From Polyangiaceae bacterium (GTDB lineage Bacteria > Myxococcota_A > Polyangia > Polyangiales > Polyangiaceae), in the NCBI GenBank assembly GCA_029261965.1, contig JAJDAH010000477.1, forward strand, positions 62,001-126,000: 64,000 bases of DNA, in the 5' to 3' direction. Below the pieces are notes generated by a model. The model was not told the origin of the DNA and ran no database searches. It saw nothing but the letters and a program-made list of their open reading frames with translations. The number at the start of each line of letters is the position of its first letter. The first letter of the stretch is position 1. Of this stretch, positions 8,074 through 17,220 are shown piece after piece. A program made the position numbers and the translations under genes.

Positions 8074-8924
8074 AGAACGTCGGAAAACGAATGACTCTGG
8101 GCGCCGCGCTCGCACTGGCTGCATGCCACACCGCGGGCAGCAGTTGGATGGCACAGCCGCTTCCGGGTGAGTCCGACGACTTTGCCTCTGAGCTGCCGCC
8201 GCCGCCACCCGAGCCCGAGCGCACCGAACGTCCTCGGCAAACCCGGGTCATCGGCCAAGGAGAGCGGGTGAAAACTCCCCGTCCGATCCAAGCGCGCCCG
8301 CCGTCCAAACCGAGCAAGGCGCAGCTACGAGGCAAAGTGCTCGGGAAGTTTCGCAACACCTACTACGATTTTCCGAGCGAGGGCGACCATCAGGGAGAGC
8401 CCGTCGCGCTCAAGAACGCGAAGTGCAAGACGATCCGCGACGTGCCCCGGGGTTTTTACGAGACCCTTTGCGTGCAGGGGAGCGGAACCCTCGCCGACGG
8501 CACGACGGTGAGCTTCGCGAAACGCGACTGCAAGTGCGCCGAGATTTGTCCGCGCACAGATCAGAAGATCTGCTTCGACGCGCTGCCCCGAAGCAAGTTC
8601 CCGTGGGGACGAGGCGCCACGGGCAGAGCGATCACGCCGTTGCTCACCGTCGCGGTCGACTCCGACGTCATCCCTTTGGGCACCGCACTGTACATCCCAG
8701 AGTACGACGGCCTCCCACGCGACGCCACGCAGACGTCGTTTCACGATGGGTGCTTCGTCGCCGAGGACCGCGGTAGCCGCATCAAGGACAAACACGTGGA
8801 CGTATTCACCGGACACGAATCCATCACCAGGCTCTGGAACCAGCTCTTGCCGAGCAATCGCGGCGTCACGGTCGTGCTCGAGAGCCCCCGCTGTGCGCGC
8901 GCCAAAATCGCGCCAGAAGGGTGA
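8070..8924 (+). CDS. Lipoprotein with 3D (Asp-Asp-Asp) domain
   Basis: 284 residues, ATG overlapping the globin stop. The signal MTLGAALALAAC gives a lipobox Cys near residue 18, followed by a Pro/charged linker. The C-terminal 3D domain (about 180-265) shows the expected Asp positions: VAVDSDVIPLGTALYIPEY, AEDRGSRI and HVDVF. In characterised proteins this fold belongs to the double-psi beta-barrel lytic enzymes that act on peptidoglycan or spore cortex. The middle portion has a Cys-rich stretch (CKTIR, CVQG, CKCAEIC). A cell-wall role is likely; the exact reaction is not shown. Confidence 0.82.
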   Translation: MKNVGKRMTLGAALALAACHTAGSSWMAQPLPGESDDFASELPPPPPEPERTERPRQTRVIGQGERVKTPRPIQARPPSKPSKAQLRGKVLGKFRNTYYDFPSEGDHQGEPVALKNAKCKTIRDVPRGFYETLCVQGSGTLADGTTVSFAKRDCKCAEICPRTDQKICFDALPRSKFPWGRGATGRAITPLLTVAVDSDVIPLGTALYIPEYDGLPRDATQTSFHDGCFVAEDRGSRIKDKHVDVFTGHESITRLWNQLLPSNRGVTVVLESPRCARAKIAPEG

Positions 8925-8937
8925 AACAGGCGCCACG

Positions 8938-10002
8938 ATGATTAGACGCGCTACTCGGCGAGTTCTGGGCAATGCCGCAGCTGCAGTAGACCGCGTCGCG
9001 ACGCACGCCGCCTTCGTTCAGACTTCGCGTGGACGGAGAAAGAGCCAAGCCGAAACCCTCAGCCATTCAGAGCGCGTCGAGGCGCTCGACCTCTTGGCAC
9101 GAGAATACGAGACGTCGAAAGCCGAAAACTTCTTCCGCCCACCGAGGGAGATTTCCCCGTCCGAACGCGTGGTCCGAGCGATGCCCAGCGGCGGGTCGGT
9201 AGTCGACCTGGCCTGGTCGAGCGACTACCAGCCCTTCCTGGGCGGGATGGCTGAGCGATACGATCGCCCGGAAAATCGCGTCGCTGCGGCGCGCATGTTC
9301 CGCGGCCGAGAGCCCCGACCCGTGGCGATCTGTGTGCACGGGTATCTCGGCGGGCACTACGGGATGGAGGAACGAGCGTTCCCGGTCCGCTGGTTCTACA
9401 AGATCGGCCTCGACGTCGCGCTGTTCGTGCTGCCGTTCCACGGAGTGAGAGCGAACCCCAGACGAAATGCTCCGCCCTTCCCCGGCGCTGATCCGCGCAT
9501 GACGAACGAGGGCTTTCGCCAAGCCATGGCGGACCTCTCGGACTTCGTGCAGTGGCTCGGTCACCGCGGCCACTCGGACGTCGGTATCCTCGGGATGAGC
9601 CTTGGTGGGTATACGACGGCGCTCGCCGCAACCGTGGTGCCCGACCTCGCCTTCGGAATTCCAATCATCCCGCTCGGCTCGTTCCCCGACATCGCTCGCG
9701 ACCAGGGCCGCATCGGCTCCGCCCCCGAGCAGATCGCGGAGCAATACGCGGGCCTCGAGCGCGTTCACCGGGTCATCAGTCCACTTCGACGAAAGCCCCT
9801 GCTGAGTCCCAAGCAACTCTTGGTGATCGGCGCGAAAGCCGATCAGATTACGCCCATTGCCCACGCTCGACGCCTGGCGACGCATTTTGGGGCACCCATG
9901 GAAGCGTGGCACGGAGGGCACCTCCTACAATTTGGACGCGCCGAGGGGTTCCGACGGATCGGCCGCCTACTCAACGAGCTCGGTGTCATCGCGCGCGCTT
10001 GA
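8938..10002 (+). CDS. Alpha/beta hydrolase
   Basis: 354 residues. The alpha/beta-hydrolase core starts about residue 130 with the strand VAICVHGYLGGHYG (HG oxyanion motif). The nucleophile elbow is GMSLGG with Ser near residue 221, the acid candidate is the Asp in GAKADQITP, and the His is in WHGGHLLQFGR. The N-terminal 120 residues have no recognised domain. There is no clear signal peptide despite an Ala-rich start. Substrate is unknown. It sits 13 bases after the 3D-domain gene and is convergent with the MscS gene. Confidence 0.82.
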   Translation: MIRRATRRVLGNAAAAVDRVATHAAFVQTSRGRRKSQAETLSHSERVEALDLLAREYETSKAENFFRPPREISPSERVVRAMPSGGSVVDLAWSSDYQPFLGGMAERYDRPENRVAAARMFRGREPRPVAICVHGYLGGHYGMEERAFPVRWFYKIGLDVALFVLPFHGVRANPRRNAPPFPGADPRMTNEGFRQAMADLSDFVQWLGHRGHSDVGILGMSLGGYTTALAATVVPDLAFGIPIIPLGSFPDIARDQGRIGSAPEQIAEQYAGLERVHRVISPLRRKPLLSPKQLLVIGAKADQITPIAHARRLATHFGAPMEAWHGGHLLQFGRAEGFRRIGRLLNELGVIARA

Positions 10003-10004
10003 CC

Positions 10005-10019
10005 AGCCGAGGCTCGGCT
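10005..10019. terminator. Small inverted repeat between convergent genes
   Basis: AGCCGAG-G-CTCGGCT lies between the hydrolase stop and the end of the MscS gene. Its position suits a bidirectional terminator, but it has almost no loop and no T tract. Confidence 0.35.
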
Positions 10020-10035
10020 CGCACGCGCAGCCAGC

Positions 10036-10848
10036 CTAAGCGGCGTTCTTGTGAACGACCATTTGCGGGTACGGAATGTCGATACCGGCCTCGTCGAGTG
10101 CCTTCTTCACGGCCACGAGCCCAGCTTCTCGCACCACAGCGTAGTCCCCGGTCTGGCTCCAGACTCGCATCTGCCAATCGACAGTCGAGTCGCCGAGGCC
10201 TGTGAGCACGATTTGAGGCTCCGGCTCTGCGAGCCTACCGGGCAGCGACTTCGCGACCGTTTCGAGCACTTCGCGCGTCTTTTCCAGATCGGCCGAGTAC
10301 CCGGTACCCACGTCGATGTCGACCCGTCGTGTTGGGTGAAACGAGACATTTTCGATCACTCCGCTGGCCACCTCTTTGTTCGGCACGATGATGCGACGGT
10401 TGTCCGGCGTGTCTATCTCGGTCACGAACAAACCGAGGTCCGTCACCTTGCCCACCTGGCCGGCGGCGTTGATGACGTCGCCCACCTTGAACGGTCGGAA
10501 CACGATGAGCATGACGCCGGCCGAGAAGTTCGACAGCGTGCCCTGGAACGCGAGACCGACAGCAAAACCGGCGGCGCCGATCAGAGCGGCGAATGACGTC
10601 GTCTCGACCCCGAAAACGCCGAGGCAGCTGAGCACCGCGGCTGCAAGAACGAGATACTTGACCAGATTGCCGAGAAAGGTGGCCAACGTGGCCTCGACCC
10701 CACGGTTCTCGAGGCGCGACGCCAAGAATCGCCCGAACCACGCGGCGATGCGTGAGGCGACCCACAACAGGACGAGTACTCCGAGAATTCGAAGCCCGTA
10801 ACTCACGGCTAGGGGCGCGAGAGACTCGATGAGCTTGTCGGTGTCCAT
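10036..10848 (-). CDS. Small-conductance mechanosensitive channel, MscS family
   Basis: 270 residues, close to the minimal MscS length. Two N-terminal membrane segments (about 12-32 and 58-80) precede the pore helix region with the Ala/Gly pattern FAALIGAAGFAVGLAFQG, then the cytoplasmic beta domain starting FRPFKVGDVI and the PNKEV/NVSFHPTRR region. MscS opens under membrane tension to release osmolytes. The ATG at 10848 is fixed by a strong AGGAGAA Shine-Dalgarno 6 bases upstream, which makes this one of the clearly leadered genes in the window. Confidence 0.93.
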   Translation of the reverse strand: MDTDKLIESLAPLAVSYGLRILGVLVLLWVASRIAAWFGRFLASRLENRGVEATLATFLGNLVKYLVLAAAVLSCLGVFGVETTSFAALIGAAGFAVGLAFQGTLSNFSAGVMLIVFRPFKVGDVINAAGQVGKVTDLGLFVTEIDTPDNRRIIVPNKEVASGVIENVSFHPTRRVDIDVGTGYSADLEKTREVLETVAKSLPGRLAEPEPQIVLTGLGDSTVDWQMRVWSQTGDYAVVREAGLVAVKKALDEAGIDIPYPQMVVHKNAA

Positions 10849-10981
10849 ACACTTCTCCTGATGAGCGCCGTGGTGATGACCTGAGCGCGTTTTCGGAGCG
10901 ACCCTGTGCAATGCACGTGCCGCTCGGGGGATCGGATTGGGGCATCGACTACCACGGTCTTCTTTGGCGGCCGATGACTCG

Positions 10982-11005
10982 CACTGCAGTCTGGAGCCTG
11001 CAGTG
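10982..11005. promoter_or_regulatory. Operator-like dyad CACTGCAG-N8-CTGCAGTG
   Basis: A perfect 8-base inverted repeat (10982-10989 and 10998-11005) with an 8-base spacer. It ends 2 bases before a TAGCCT hexamer (11007-11012) and 25 bases before ATG 11030. That is where a repressor would occlude RNA polymerase. The regulator is not identified. Confidence 0.5.
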
Positions 11006-11029
11006 GTAGCCTGCTTCAACCCACAGCGC

Positions 11030-13015
11030 ATGGCGTCCCCCATTGGTGCACGACTTGGTCTGACGCTCGCGATGACGCTGGGAGTCCTCGCCGTTCCCGC
11101 TCACGCGGACGACGGCAGCAAGCATTGCTTGGACGCCGCCAAGGCGTGGCTCGCCAGCTGCCCCACCACCCGCGATCTCGAGCTGGTCAACGCCACATGC
11201 CCGACCGGGGGAGTCGTCATCGTCGTCGAGCCGCTTGGGGGCGCGCCGCTCCGGGTCGAGGTGACGCGGAGCAAGGAGCGCGGCTTCCGACGAGCAGGGG
11301 ATCTCGGAATCAGCCCTGTCGGCGAGTTCACCGACTGGAATCGAGAGCCTCGCGAAGCGCGGGACGCCCTCGACGCCGTCGTCGCCTGCGCCGAAACGAA
11401 CCCCGACGTGCCAATGAGCAAGGGAGAGCTCAGTCCGGGGACCCGCGCGCTCTCGGGCCCCCGCGACCCGACCCCAGCGACGCCCTGGCTCTTGTTCGCT
11501 GGTCTCACCGCCATGGTCGCTACTTGCGCGCTCCGGTGCCGACGCGGCGGCACCAAACGTGCGCTCGCCGAAGGGGCGCTCGTCGCGGCGCTGTGGCTCG
11601 GCACGTGGATCTTGCGACGGTTGATTCATCCGTGGGGATTTTTCCACCAGAACGGCCAAGGCCCGCTTTGGGTGGAGCTGTCCCTCGACGCGGAGTTGGA
11701 CCACCTGCGCGGCTATGGCGACGGTTTCCGCGAGCTCACGAGCTTCATCGCGATTCGGTCCGCCACAGACCCGGATCACGCGGTCCTCCTCGCCATCTCG
11801 GGCCTCGGTGCCTGCGCGGCCCCTGCAACCTGGCTCATCGCGCGCCGAGCCAGCGCTCCGCCCATGTTCGCCGGGGCGCTGGCTTTACTCGTCGCGCTCG
11901 ATCCCGTGCTCGCGCGGGTGAGCCAGAGCGAATCGTACTACGGGATCACACCGGCACTCTTGTTCCTGGCGTGTGCCGTGCTCATGACCGGCGCGCGCCG
12001 GCCGCGGCCGCTCGAGCTGGGGCTCGCCGTCGTCTCTGCAGGGTTGCTCATCGCGCAGGCTGCCCGCGTACACCCCGTGTGTTGGATCGCCGCGGCGACG
12101 ACACCCGCTGTCCTGCTAGTCACCCGAGGGCGACTCAAAACACGCCTGAAGAACACGGTAGCTGCCGGTTTGGGCATCGGTGCTGTCGTGGGCCTCACGA
12201 CCGGAGGCGCCCTGTACGAGGTCGTCACAGGGCCGCTCGGACAACAGTGGACGCCGAGCGGCCCGCAGCTGCGATCGTTGAGTGCACTCTGGGCCGATCC
12301 GAAAGCGTGGACAGCGATGGGACTCTTGGCTCTCGTCACGGTCATCCGCGAACGGCCCAAGGCGACGATCCCCCTCGGCCTTGGCGCGTTCGTGCTCGGC
12401 GTCGTCGCCTTTGCCGACGTGTTGGCGAATCAGAACGAATGGATTCACGCGGCCTACTTCCGCCTGCCCGCCGCGGTCATGGTGGCGATGGTCGCCGGAT
12501 GGTTTGCCCGCGCATTCGATCACCGACACCGTTGGCCGGCGACAGCGGGCAGCACGATGGCCATCGGTGCCGTGCTCGCGACGTCTCCTGGCGTTGGTCC
12601 CTGGATGCCCACCGACGTTCGAGAACAAGACTTGGCTTTCGAGTGGCGTAGCCGCCTGCCGCGCGGCTCGACCGTCTTGTACCTCTGGAGGGTCGAGAAG
12701 GAACCCGAGCGAGGCGCCGGCTGGGACATCTTGCGACTCCCGCTGTACGGACAAGGCTTCGCTGGGGGATCGGTCGCACTGCCGTTCACCCCCGACGACC
12801 CTCCCAATCCCGAACGTCTGACCGGCAGCGTGTACTACTACCGCTCGTCGCTCTGTGACACGAGCTCGGGCCGAGAAGCCTGTTCGGCGATGGAGAACGC
12901 CTATCGATGGGTCCCGGTAGAGCAACACCAGCTGCCGTCGATCCCGAGCATGTTGGACTCCCGCTACGTCGCAAACCCCGTTTCGCTCGGCGTCTTCCGT
13001 CTCGAACGGCGCTAA
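11030..13015 (+). CDS. Multi-pass membrane protein, glycosyltransferase-C-like topology, unknown function
   Basis: 661 residues. A signal peptide (residues 1-24, ending VPAHA) leads into a small periplasmic domain with Cys pairs (HCLDAAKAWLASCP). About ten hydrophobic segments follow from residue 160 to 530, then a C-terminal soluble domain of about 120 residues. The overall plan (many membrane helices, an early Asp/Glu-containing loop WVELSLDAELDH, and a C-terminal soluble domain) resembles GT-C glycosyltransferases and O-antigen-type polymerases. No diagnostic motif settles it. A palindromic operator-like site precedes the gene. Convergent with the acyl-CoA synthetase, overlapping by 4 bases. 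Confidence 0.6.
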   Translation: MASPIGARLGLTLAMTLGVLAVPAHADDGSKHCLDAAKAWLASCPTTRDLELVNATCPTGGVVIVVEPLGGAPLRVEVTRSKERGFRRAGDLGISPVGEFTDWNREPREARDALDAVVACAETNPDVPMSKGELSPGTRALSGPRDPTPATPWLLFAGLTAMVATCALRCRRGGTKRALAEGALVAALWLGTWILRRLIHPWGFFHQNGQGPLWVELSLDAELDHLRGYGDGFRELTSFIAIRSATDPDHAVLLAISGLGACAAPATWLIARRASAPPMFAGALALLVALDPVLARVSQSESYYGITPALLFLACAVLMTGARRPRPLELGLAVVSAGLLIAQAARVHPVCWIAAATTPAVLLVTRGRLKTRLKNTVAAGLGIGAVVGLTTGGALYEVVTGPLGQQWTPSGPQLRSLSALWADPKAWTAMGLLALVTVIRERPKATIPLGLGAFVLGVVAFADVLANQNEWIHAAYFRLPAAVMVAMVAGWFARAFDHRHRWPATAGSTMAIGAVLATSPGVGPWMPTDVREQDLAFEWRSRLPRGSTVLYLWRVEKEPERGAGWDILRLPLYGQGFAGGSVALPFTPDDPPNPERLTGSVYYYRSSLCDTSSGREACSAMENAYRWVPVEQHQLPSIPSMLDSRYVANPVSLGVFRLERR

Positions 13016-14523
13016 TAGCCGGCTGTCTCGAGTCGCCGGCGAACTAGTTTGACGAGCTCCGGCTTGATCACTTTGCCAACGGGATTGCGCGGAAAGTCCT
13101 CGAAGAGCAGGACTCGCTTGGGAACCTTGTACGCGGCGATGTGCTGCTTGGCCCATTGGCGAAGCGGCGCCTCCTCCACTTCGGATTCGCGACCCGCTCG
13201 GGAAATGACCGCGGCGACGGCGATCTCGCCCCAGGTTTCGTCGGGCACGCCGACCACGGCGACATCGTTGACCGCGGAGTGCTCTCGAAGCACTTCTTCG
13301 ATCTCGAGCGCGCTGAGCTTGTAGCCACCACTCTTGAGGATGTCGACCGAGGTACGACCGAGGATCTTGACGTAGCCGTCCTCTGTCCAAGTGGCCGTAT
13401 CCCCCGAGCGGAACCAACCGTCGGTGAATGACCGGCGCGTCACGTCCTGTTGGCCGTCGTAGCCTTTGAAGACACTCGGCCCGCGAATCCAGATCTCACC
13501 AGGCTCCCCGGGCGCCGCATCGTCGCCGTCTTCGCGGACGACACGAATGTCCATTCCCGGTAGCGGTGGGCCGCAAGTGCCGGGCACACGTTTACCCGAA
13601 ACCGGATTCGTCATTCCTACGCCGATCTCGGTCATGCCGAACCGTTCCAGCGGGTACGCGCCGGTCAGCTCCCGCCATCGCTCCCCGACGGTCGACGGCA
13701 ACGCCGCCGACCCGCTCGTCACCAACCTGAGACCGCCGGCATTTTTCTGCCACCGATCGCGGTCCGCCGCTTCCGCCGTGTCCAACGCATCCAGGAGCTT
13801 CTTGTGCATCGTCGGCACACCCATCAATACCGTCGCCTCGGCCATCAGGTCCCACATTCTCGGCGCATCGAACTTCTGAATCATGCGGGTCCGACCGCCC
13901 GCCAACAGCGAAACGAACAGCGAAATCCCCAGACCGTGGAGATGATGAAGGGGCAGCGAATGCAACAGCACATCGTCGGGGCTCCACTGCCAGGCGCTGG
14001 CGACGAGCCGGGCGAGTTCGGCGAGGTTTGCGTGGGTGATGAGCGCGCCTTTGGGTTTCCCCGTGGTCCCGCTCGTGTAGAGGATCACCGCGGTGTCGTC
14101 GTCGCTTCCAGGAGAAACGTGCGCTGTCGGGAACTGCCGCAGCTCTTCGATCTCGAGCACGGGTCGGTCGCCGGCGTAGCCACTCACGCGACGTTCTAGG
14201 TCGCGGGAGACGATGATCGCCTTCGACCGCGAGTTTTCGACGAACCAACGCTGCTCTGCTTCCGGGTGCAACGGGCTCAAGGGAACGACTACGGCTCCAG
14301 ACAACACGGTCCCGAAGAACGCCTCGACCCACCCCGAGCTCTGTGTGACCAGCATGGCCACCCGTTGCCCCTCCAGGCCGCGCCCGCGGAGCGCGGCGGA
14401 CACCGCGCTCGCCCGAGCACCGAGCGTCTCGAAGCTCACGCTTTCGTGGTCGTCGTCGATGGCGACTTTCGCCGCATCTACGCTCGTGACCTGCTGCCAG
14501 CGTTCGACCAGTCGGCTCGTCAT
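13012..14523 (-). CDS. AMP-forming acyl-CoA synthetase, malonyl-CoA synthetase (MatB/ACSF3)-like
   Basis: 503 residues. Activates a carboxylic acid as acyl-AMP and transfers it to CoA. Motifs: the P-loop YTSGTTGKPKGA near residue 165, FGMTEIGVGM, WFRSGDTATWTEDGYVKILGR, and a C-terminal catalytic Lys region near PRNPVGKVIK. The pairing of TSVDILKSGGYKLSALEIE with a GMTEIG...NPVSG..VPGTCG..LPG stretch is characteristic of malonyl- or methylmalonyl-CoA synthetases, so a small dicarboxylate is the likely substrate. That specificity is inference. The ATG overlaps the upstream esterase stop (ATGA), giving a two-gene unit. Confidence 0.85.
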   Translation of the reverse strand: MTSRLVERWQQVTSVDAAKVAIDDDHESVSFETLGARASAVSAALRGRGLEGQRVAMLVTQSSGWVEAFFGTVLSGAVVVPLSPLHPEAEQRWFVENSRSKAIIVSRDLERRVSGYAGDRPVLEIEELRQFPTAHVSPGSDDDTAVILYTSGTTGKPKGALITHANLAELARLVASAWQWSPDDVLLHSLPLHHLHGLGISLFVSLLAGGRTRMIQKFDAPRMWDLMAEATVLMGVPTMHKKLLDALDTAEAADRDRWQKNAGGLRLVTSGSAALPSTVGERWRELTGAYPLERFGMTEIGVGMTNPVSGKRVPGTCGPPLPGMDIRVVREDGDDAAPGEPGEIWIRGPSVFKGYDGQQDVTRRSFTDGWFRSGDTATWTEDGYVKILGRTSVDILKSGGYKLSALEIEEVLREHSAVNDVAVVGVPDETWGEIAVAAVISRAGRESEVEEAPLRQWAKQHIAAYKVPKRVLLFEDFPRNPVGKVIKPELVKLVRRRLETAGY

Positions 14524-15419
14524 CGAAGGCCTCGACCGAGTTGGCGATCGTGCCACAGAAGCATCTCGAGCGAGCCCACCTCCTTCAGCCAAGGTTGATT
14601 GTGCGGACCGGGCGGGACCACCAGCTCGTTCGGCACCCCGAGAGCGCTGAGGCGCTTCGAGAGCAATTCGTTGGCTCGGCGAAACGGGTCCTCAGTCGAG
14701 GTCTCGACGTGTATGGGCCGGGGCCCCGCGATCTCGATCGCACGAGCGATGCGCTCGGCATAGCGGGCGGCGGAGCCCACGCCGAAGGCAGACTGAACTC
14801 CCCCGAAGGATCCAAAAAGCTCTGGCTTCCGCACGAACACCTCCGCACCCACGTACCCACCCAGGGAGCATCCGTCGAGCCCAGTGTTCTCCGGCCCAGA
14901 CAATACGGGAGCCTTCTGACGCACTGCCGGCAGGAGCGCATTTTCGATCCAATCGGCGTAGCTGTCGAGGATCCGAGGAGCAGGTCCGAGACGGCTGGGG
15001 TTGGGAGTCACCGGGCACGCGAAAACGAGCCCACGGAGCGGCTGGCGCCGAAGCTGCTCGTCGAGTTCGCGAGCCCGCGCGTCGGTGAGGTATTTGTGGC
15101 GCTTCAGAGTGCGCTCGACTGGGGGCCGGCGGAGGCGCTCGTACGCTCGGACCAAGCCATAGAGGTCTGCCCAGGCGCGGATCCCGAGCTCCTCGTTGCC
15201 GGTTTCGCCGAGGCCGTGCAGAAGTACCAAAAGTGGAAGCTTCGACCCCGCGGGAACGTGCTTCGGGACCAAAACCAGGCTTCGACGCGCGATCTTCGCA
15301 TCGCCATCGAGCACGAGGTCGAGCCGCTCCAGGTCCCCCGACTCTGGGGTCGCCCCCCCGGCGGGCGGTGAGGCGACCGAAGCGGCGGCCAAGACCGAAA
15401 GAAACTCGCGACGTTTCAT
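14520..15419 (-). CDS. Secreted alpha/beta hydrolase (esterase-like), Tat-type signal
   Basis: 299 residues. The N-terminus MKRREFL followed by an Ala-rich stretch resembles a twin-arginine signal, so export in folded form is likely. The alpha/beta core shows LLVLLHGLGETGN (oxyanion HG) near residue 62, a nucleophile elbow GCSLGG near 190, TSTEDPFRR with a candidate Asp near 243, and GPHNQPW with a candidate His. It resembles esterase-D or PHB-depolymerase-type hydrolases. It is coupled to the acyl-CoA synthetase, suggesting that an acid released outside the cell could be activated inside; this is inference. Confidence 0.75.
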   Translation of the reverse strand: MKRREFLSVLAAASVASPPAGGATPESGDLERLDLVLDGDAKIARRSLVLVPKHVPAGSKLPLLVLLHGLGETGNEELGIRAWADLYGLVRAYERLRRPPVERTLKRHKYLTDARARELDEQLRRQPLRGLVFACPVTPNPSRLGPAPRILDSYADWIENALLPAVRQKAPVLSGPENTGLDGCSLGGYVGAEVFVRKPELFGSFGGVQSAFGVGSAARYAERIARAIEIAGPRPIHVETSTEDPFRRANELLSKRLSALGVPNELVVPPGPHNQPWLKEVGSLEMLLWHDRQLGRGLR

Positions 15420-15521
15420 GCGATAGCTTCCTTGTTAGCGGGAGCCGGAGCGGGAGCCAAACGGCGAACGGTCTTTTGTGCCGAATGCGAATCGTTGCGC
15501 TATCGTCAAACCTCCAGGCCG

Positions 15522-16325
15522 ATGATGCGATACCCGATTTTTCCGCCCCTACTTCTGCTCGCGTGGGTTTCCGTCGCTTGTTCCGGTGGTACCCAAAAGG
15601 GGCCGGGCACGATGGTCCCCGAGGATCCGTTCGAGGATCCTGCGTTCACCTGCGGCGAGTGGGCGAAGGTTGCCTGCGTCGAACGGGTCACGAGCTCGTG
15701 CCTAGCCGAGAGCACCGAGGCGTGCGTCGAAACCCAAAGCGCATTCTGCCTCTCGCTGATTCCCGCGGACTACGACCCGTCGACCGCGGAAGCGTGCATC
15801 GCCGCGGTCGAAAAAGCGTACGCGGACGCTCGCCTGACCCCGGCCGAAGTGGCCGTCGTTCTCGACGGTGATGGCGCCTGTGAGTTCATCGAGCAGACCG
15901 CGGCGATGGAAGGTGGACGCTGCGACGAAGACACCGACTGTAACGGTAGCTTGCGGTGCAAAATTCCCACGGGCGAGCTCACCGGCGTGTGCATCGTCGC
16001 GGACGTCGTTGGCGGCGGACTGCGATGCACCGAGAGCAATCAAATCTGCGACGTGGGCTTTTATTGCAACGGGATGAACTGCATCGCGCGGCAGAATCCT
16101 GGTGAGTCCTGCTCGCCAGACGTTCCTTGCCTCGAAGATCTCGCTTGCGAAGGGTTGCCCGGCGAGCGCGTCTGCATTTCGCGGGGCAGACTGGGTGCCA
16201 CTTGCACCTTCGACGCCGACTGCCTGAGCACCATCTGCCAGAAAGCCGCGGGAGCAAACACCGGACTTTGCGCCAACGAGATCATCCTCTCGGGCACCGA
16301 GCCCATCTGCGAAAACCTTCGCTAG
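15522..16325 (+). CDS. Cys-rich lipoprotein with Dickkopf-like repeats
   Basis: About 266 residues. ATG at 15522 or 15525 is followed by a lipoprotein signal (LLLLAWVSVAC). The mature part has paired Cys throughout, with repeated modules of the form C-x(2-5)-D-C-x-S-x-x-C (GGRCDEDTDCNGSLRC, LRCTESNQICDVGFYC, ATCTFDADCLSTIC), as in many myxobacterial surface lipoproteins of unknown role. A TATCGT hexamer at 15501-15506 may be its -10 box. It probably sits in the outer membrane or periplasm, and disulfides are expected. Confidence 0.75.
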   Translation: MMRYPIFPPLLLLAWVSVACSGGTQKGPGTMVPEDPFEDPAFTCGEWAKVACVERVTSSCLAESTEACVETQSAFCLSLIPADYDPSTAEACIAAVEKAYADARLTPAEVAVVLDGDGACEFIEQTAAMEGGRCDEDTDCNGSLRCKIPTGELTGVCIVADVVGGGLRCTESNQICDVGFYCNGMNCIARQNPGESCSPDVPCLEDLACEGLPGERVCISRGRLGATCTFDADCLSTICQKAAGANTGLCANEIILSGTEPICENLR

Positions 16326-16423
16326 TCGGCTCGGCGGGCACTCTAGCGCACGCCTCGAGGCTTTTTCCCGGCGCTGTCGCTGGGGCTACCCATCGCGCAA
16401 AAAAGTCGAGAGACTCGCCGGCG

Positions 16424-17179
16424 ATGACGTTTCGATGGTTGCTGCCCGGGCTGGCTCTCATTTTTGTTGCTGGGTGCGACGACGCACCGACGAAGAAGAA
16501 CCCGTTCGATCCCCCGCCTTCGGACACGGTCAAACCACCACCGAGCAAGCCTCCGCCCAAGCCGACCGGGCCGCCGCCAATCTTGGTGGGCGAGAACAGC
16601 GTCAAAGTGCGATTCAACGAAGTGATGGTGAGCAAGCCTGACGGCAAGCAGCAACTCACCAAAGCGATCGAAGAGGCGAAGGAACACATCGACGGCAAGG
16701 AGGTCAAAGTCTCGATCGATCGGAAAGCAACCCTCGCCACCGTCGAGCTGGCGATGGATGTGCTGTACGGCAATGGCGCCACGAAGCTCCTCATCACGAC
16801 GAGCACCCGCAACGAGTATCCCGGCCAGCTCGAGTTCACTCCGAAAGCCAAGGTGAGCTCGCCGGCCAAGTGCAGTGTCATCGCGAAAATTCTGGCCGAC
16901 TACAGCACCGCCGTTTGGAACATCAGCGGCGGCACCGCGCGCAAGAAGACGAAGGGCATGGCCGGGCCGGACCTCACGACGACCGGCGACACGATCGAGC
17001 GCAAGGCCGCCGGGTGCAAACAGTCGAAGACGTTCTTCGTCACTGCCGCCAAGGAGGTCGAGTGGGGCCTCGCGTACGATCTGGCAGCATCCACCGGAGT
17101 CTTGGACAAAGAGAAAGCGAGCTTCGATACGGTCGTGTATCTGCCCGAAGTCGCTGCAGGAAAACCCGTCGGCATCTAG
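16424..17179 (+). CDS. Lipoprotein with an ExbD/TolR-like segment, unknown function
   Basis: 251 residues. The lipoprotein signal (LIFVAGC, Cys near residue 16) is followed by a Pro-rich linker to about residue 50. Residues 60-140 (SVKVRFNEVMV, KEVKVSIDRKATLATVELAMDVLYGNG, KLLITT) resemble the periplasmic domain of ExbD/TolR-type biopolymer transport proteins, but the usual N-terminal membrane helix is replaced by the lipid anchor. The C-terminal 100 residues are unassigned. The similarity is weak and based on pattern only. Confidence 0.6.
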   Translation: MTFRWLLPGLALIFVAGCDDAPTKKNPFDPPPSDTVKPPPSKPPPKPTGPPPILVGENSVKVRFNEVMVSKPDGKQQLTKAIEEAKEHIDGKEVKVSIDRKATLATVELAMDVLYGNGATKLLITTSTRNEYPGQLEFTPKAKVSSPAKCSVIAKILADYSTAVWNISGGTARKKTKGMAGPDLTTTGDTIERKAAGCKQSKTFFVTAAKEVEWGLAYDLAASTGVLDKEKASFDTVVYLPEVAAGKPVGI

Positions 17180-17207
17180 CTGGGAAGCCACCGGCCGCTC
17201 CGCTGGC

Positions 17208-17213
17208 TATAGT
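17208..17213 (+). promoter_or_regulatory. -10-like TATAGT for gene at 17221
   Basis: TATAGT lies exactly 7 bases before the GTG start, with no Shine-Dalgarno between. This is the clearest leaderless-type arrangement in the window. No good -35 match is seen. Confidence 0.45.
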
Positions 17214-17220
17214 GCCGGCC

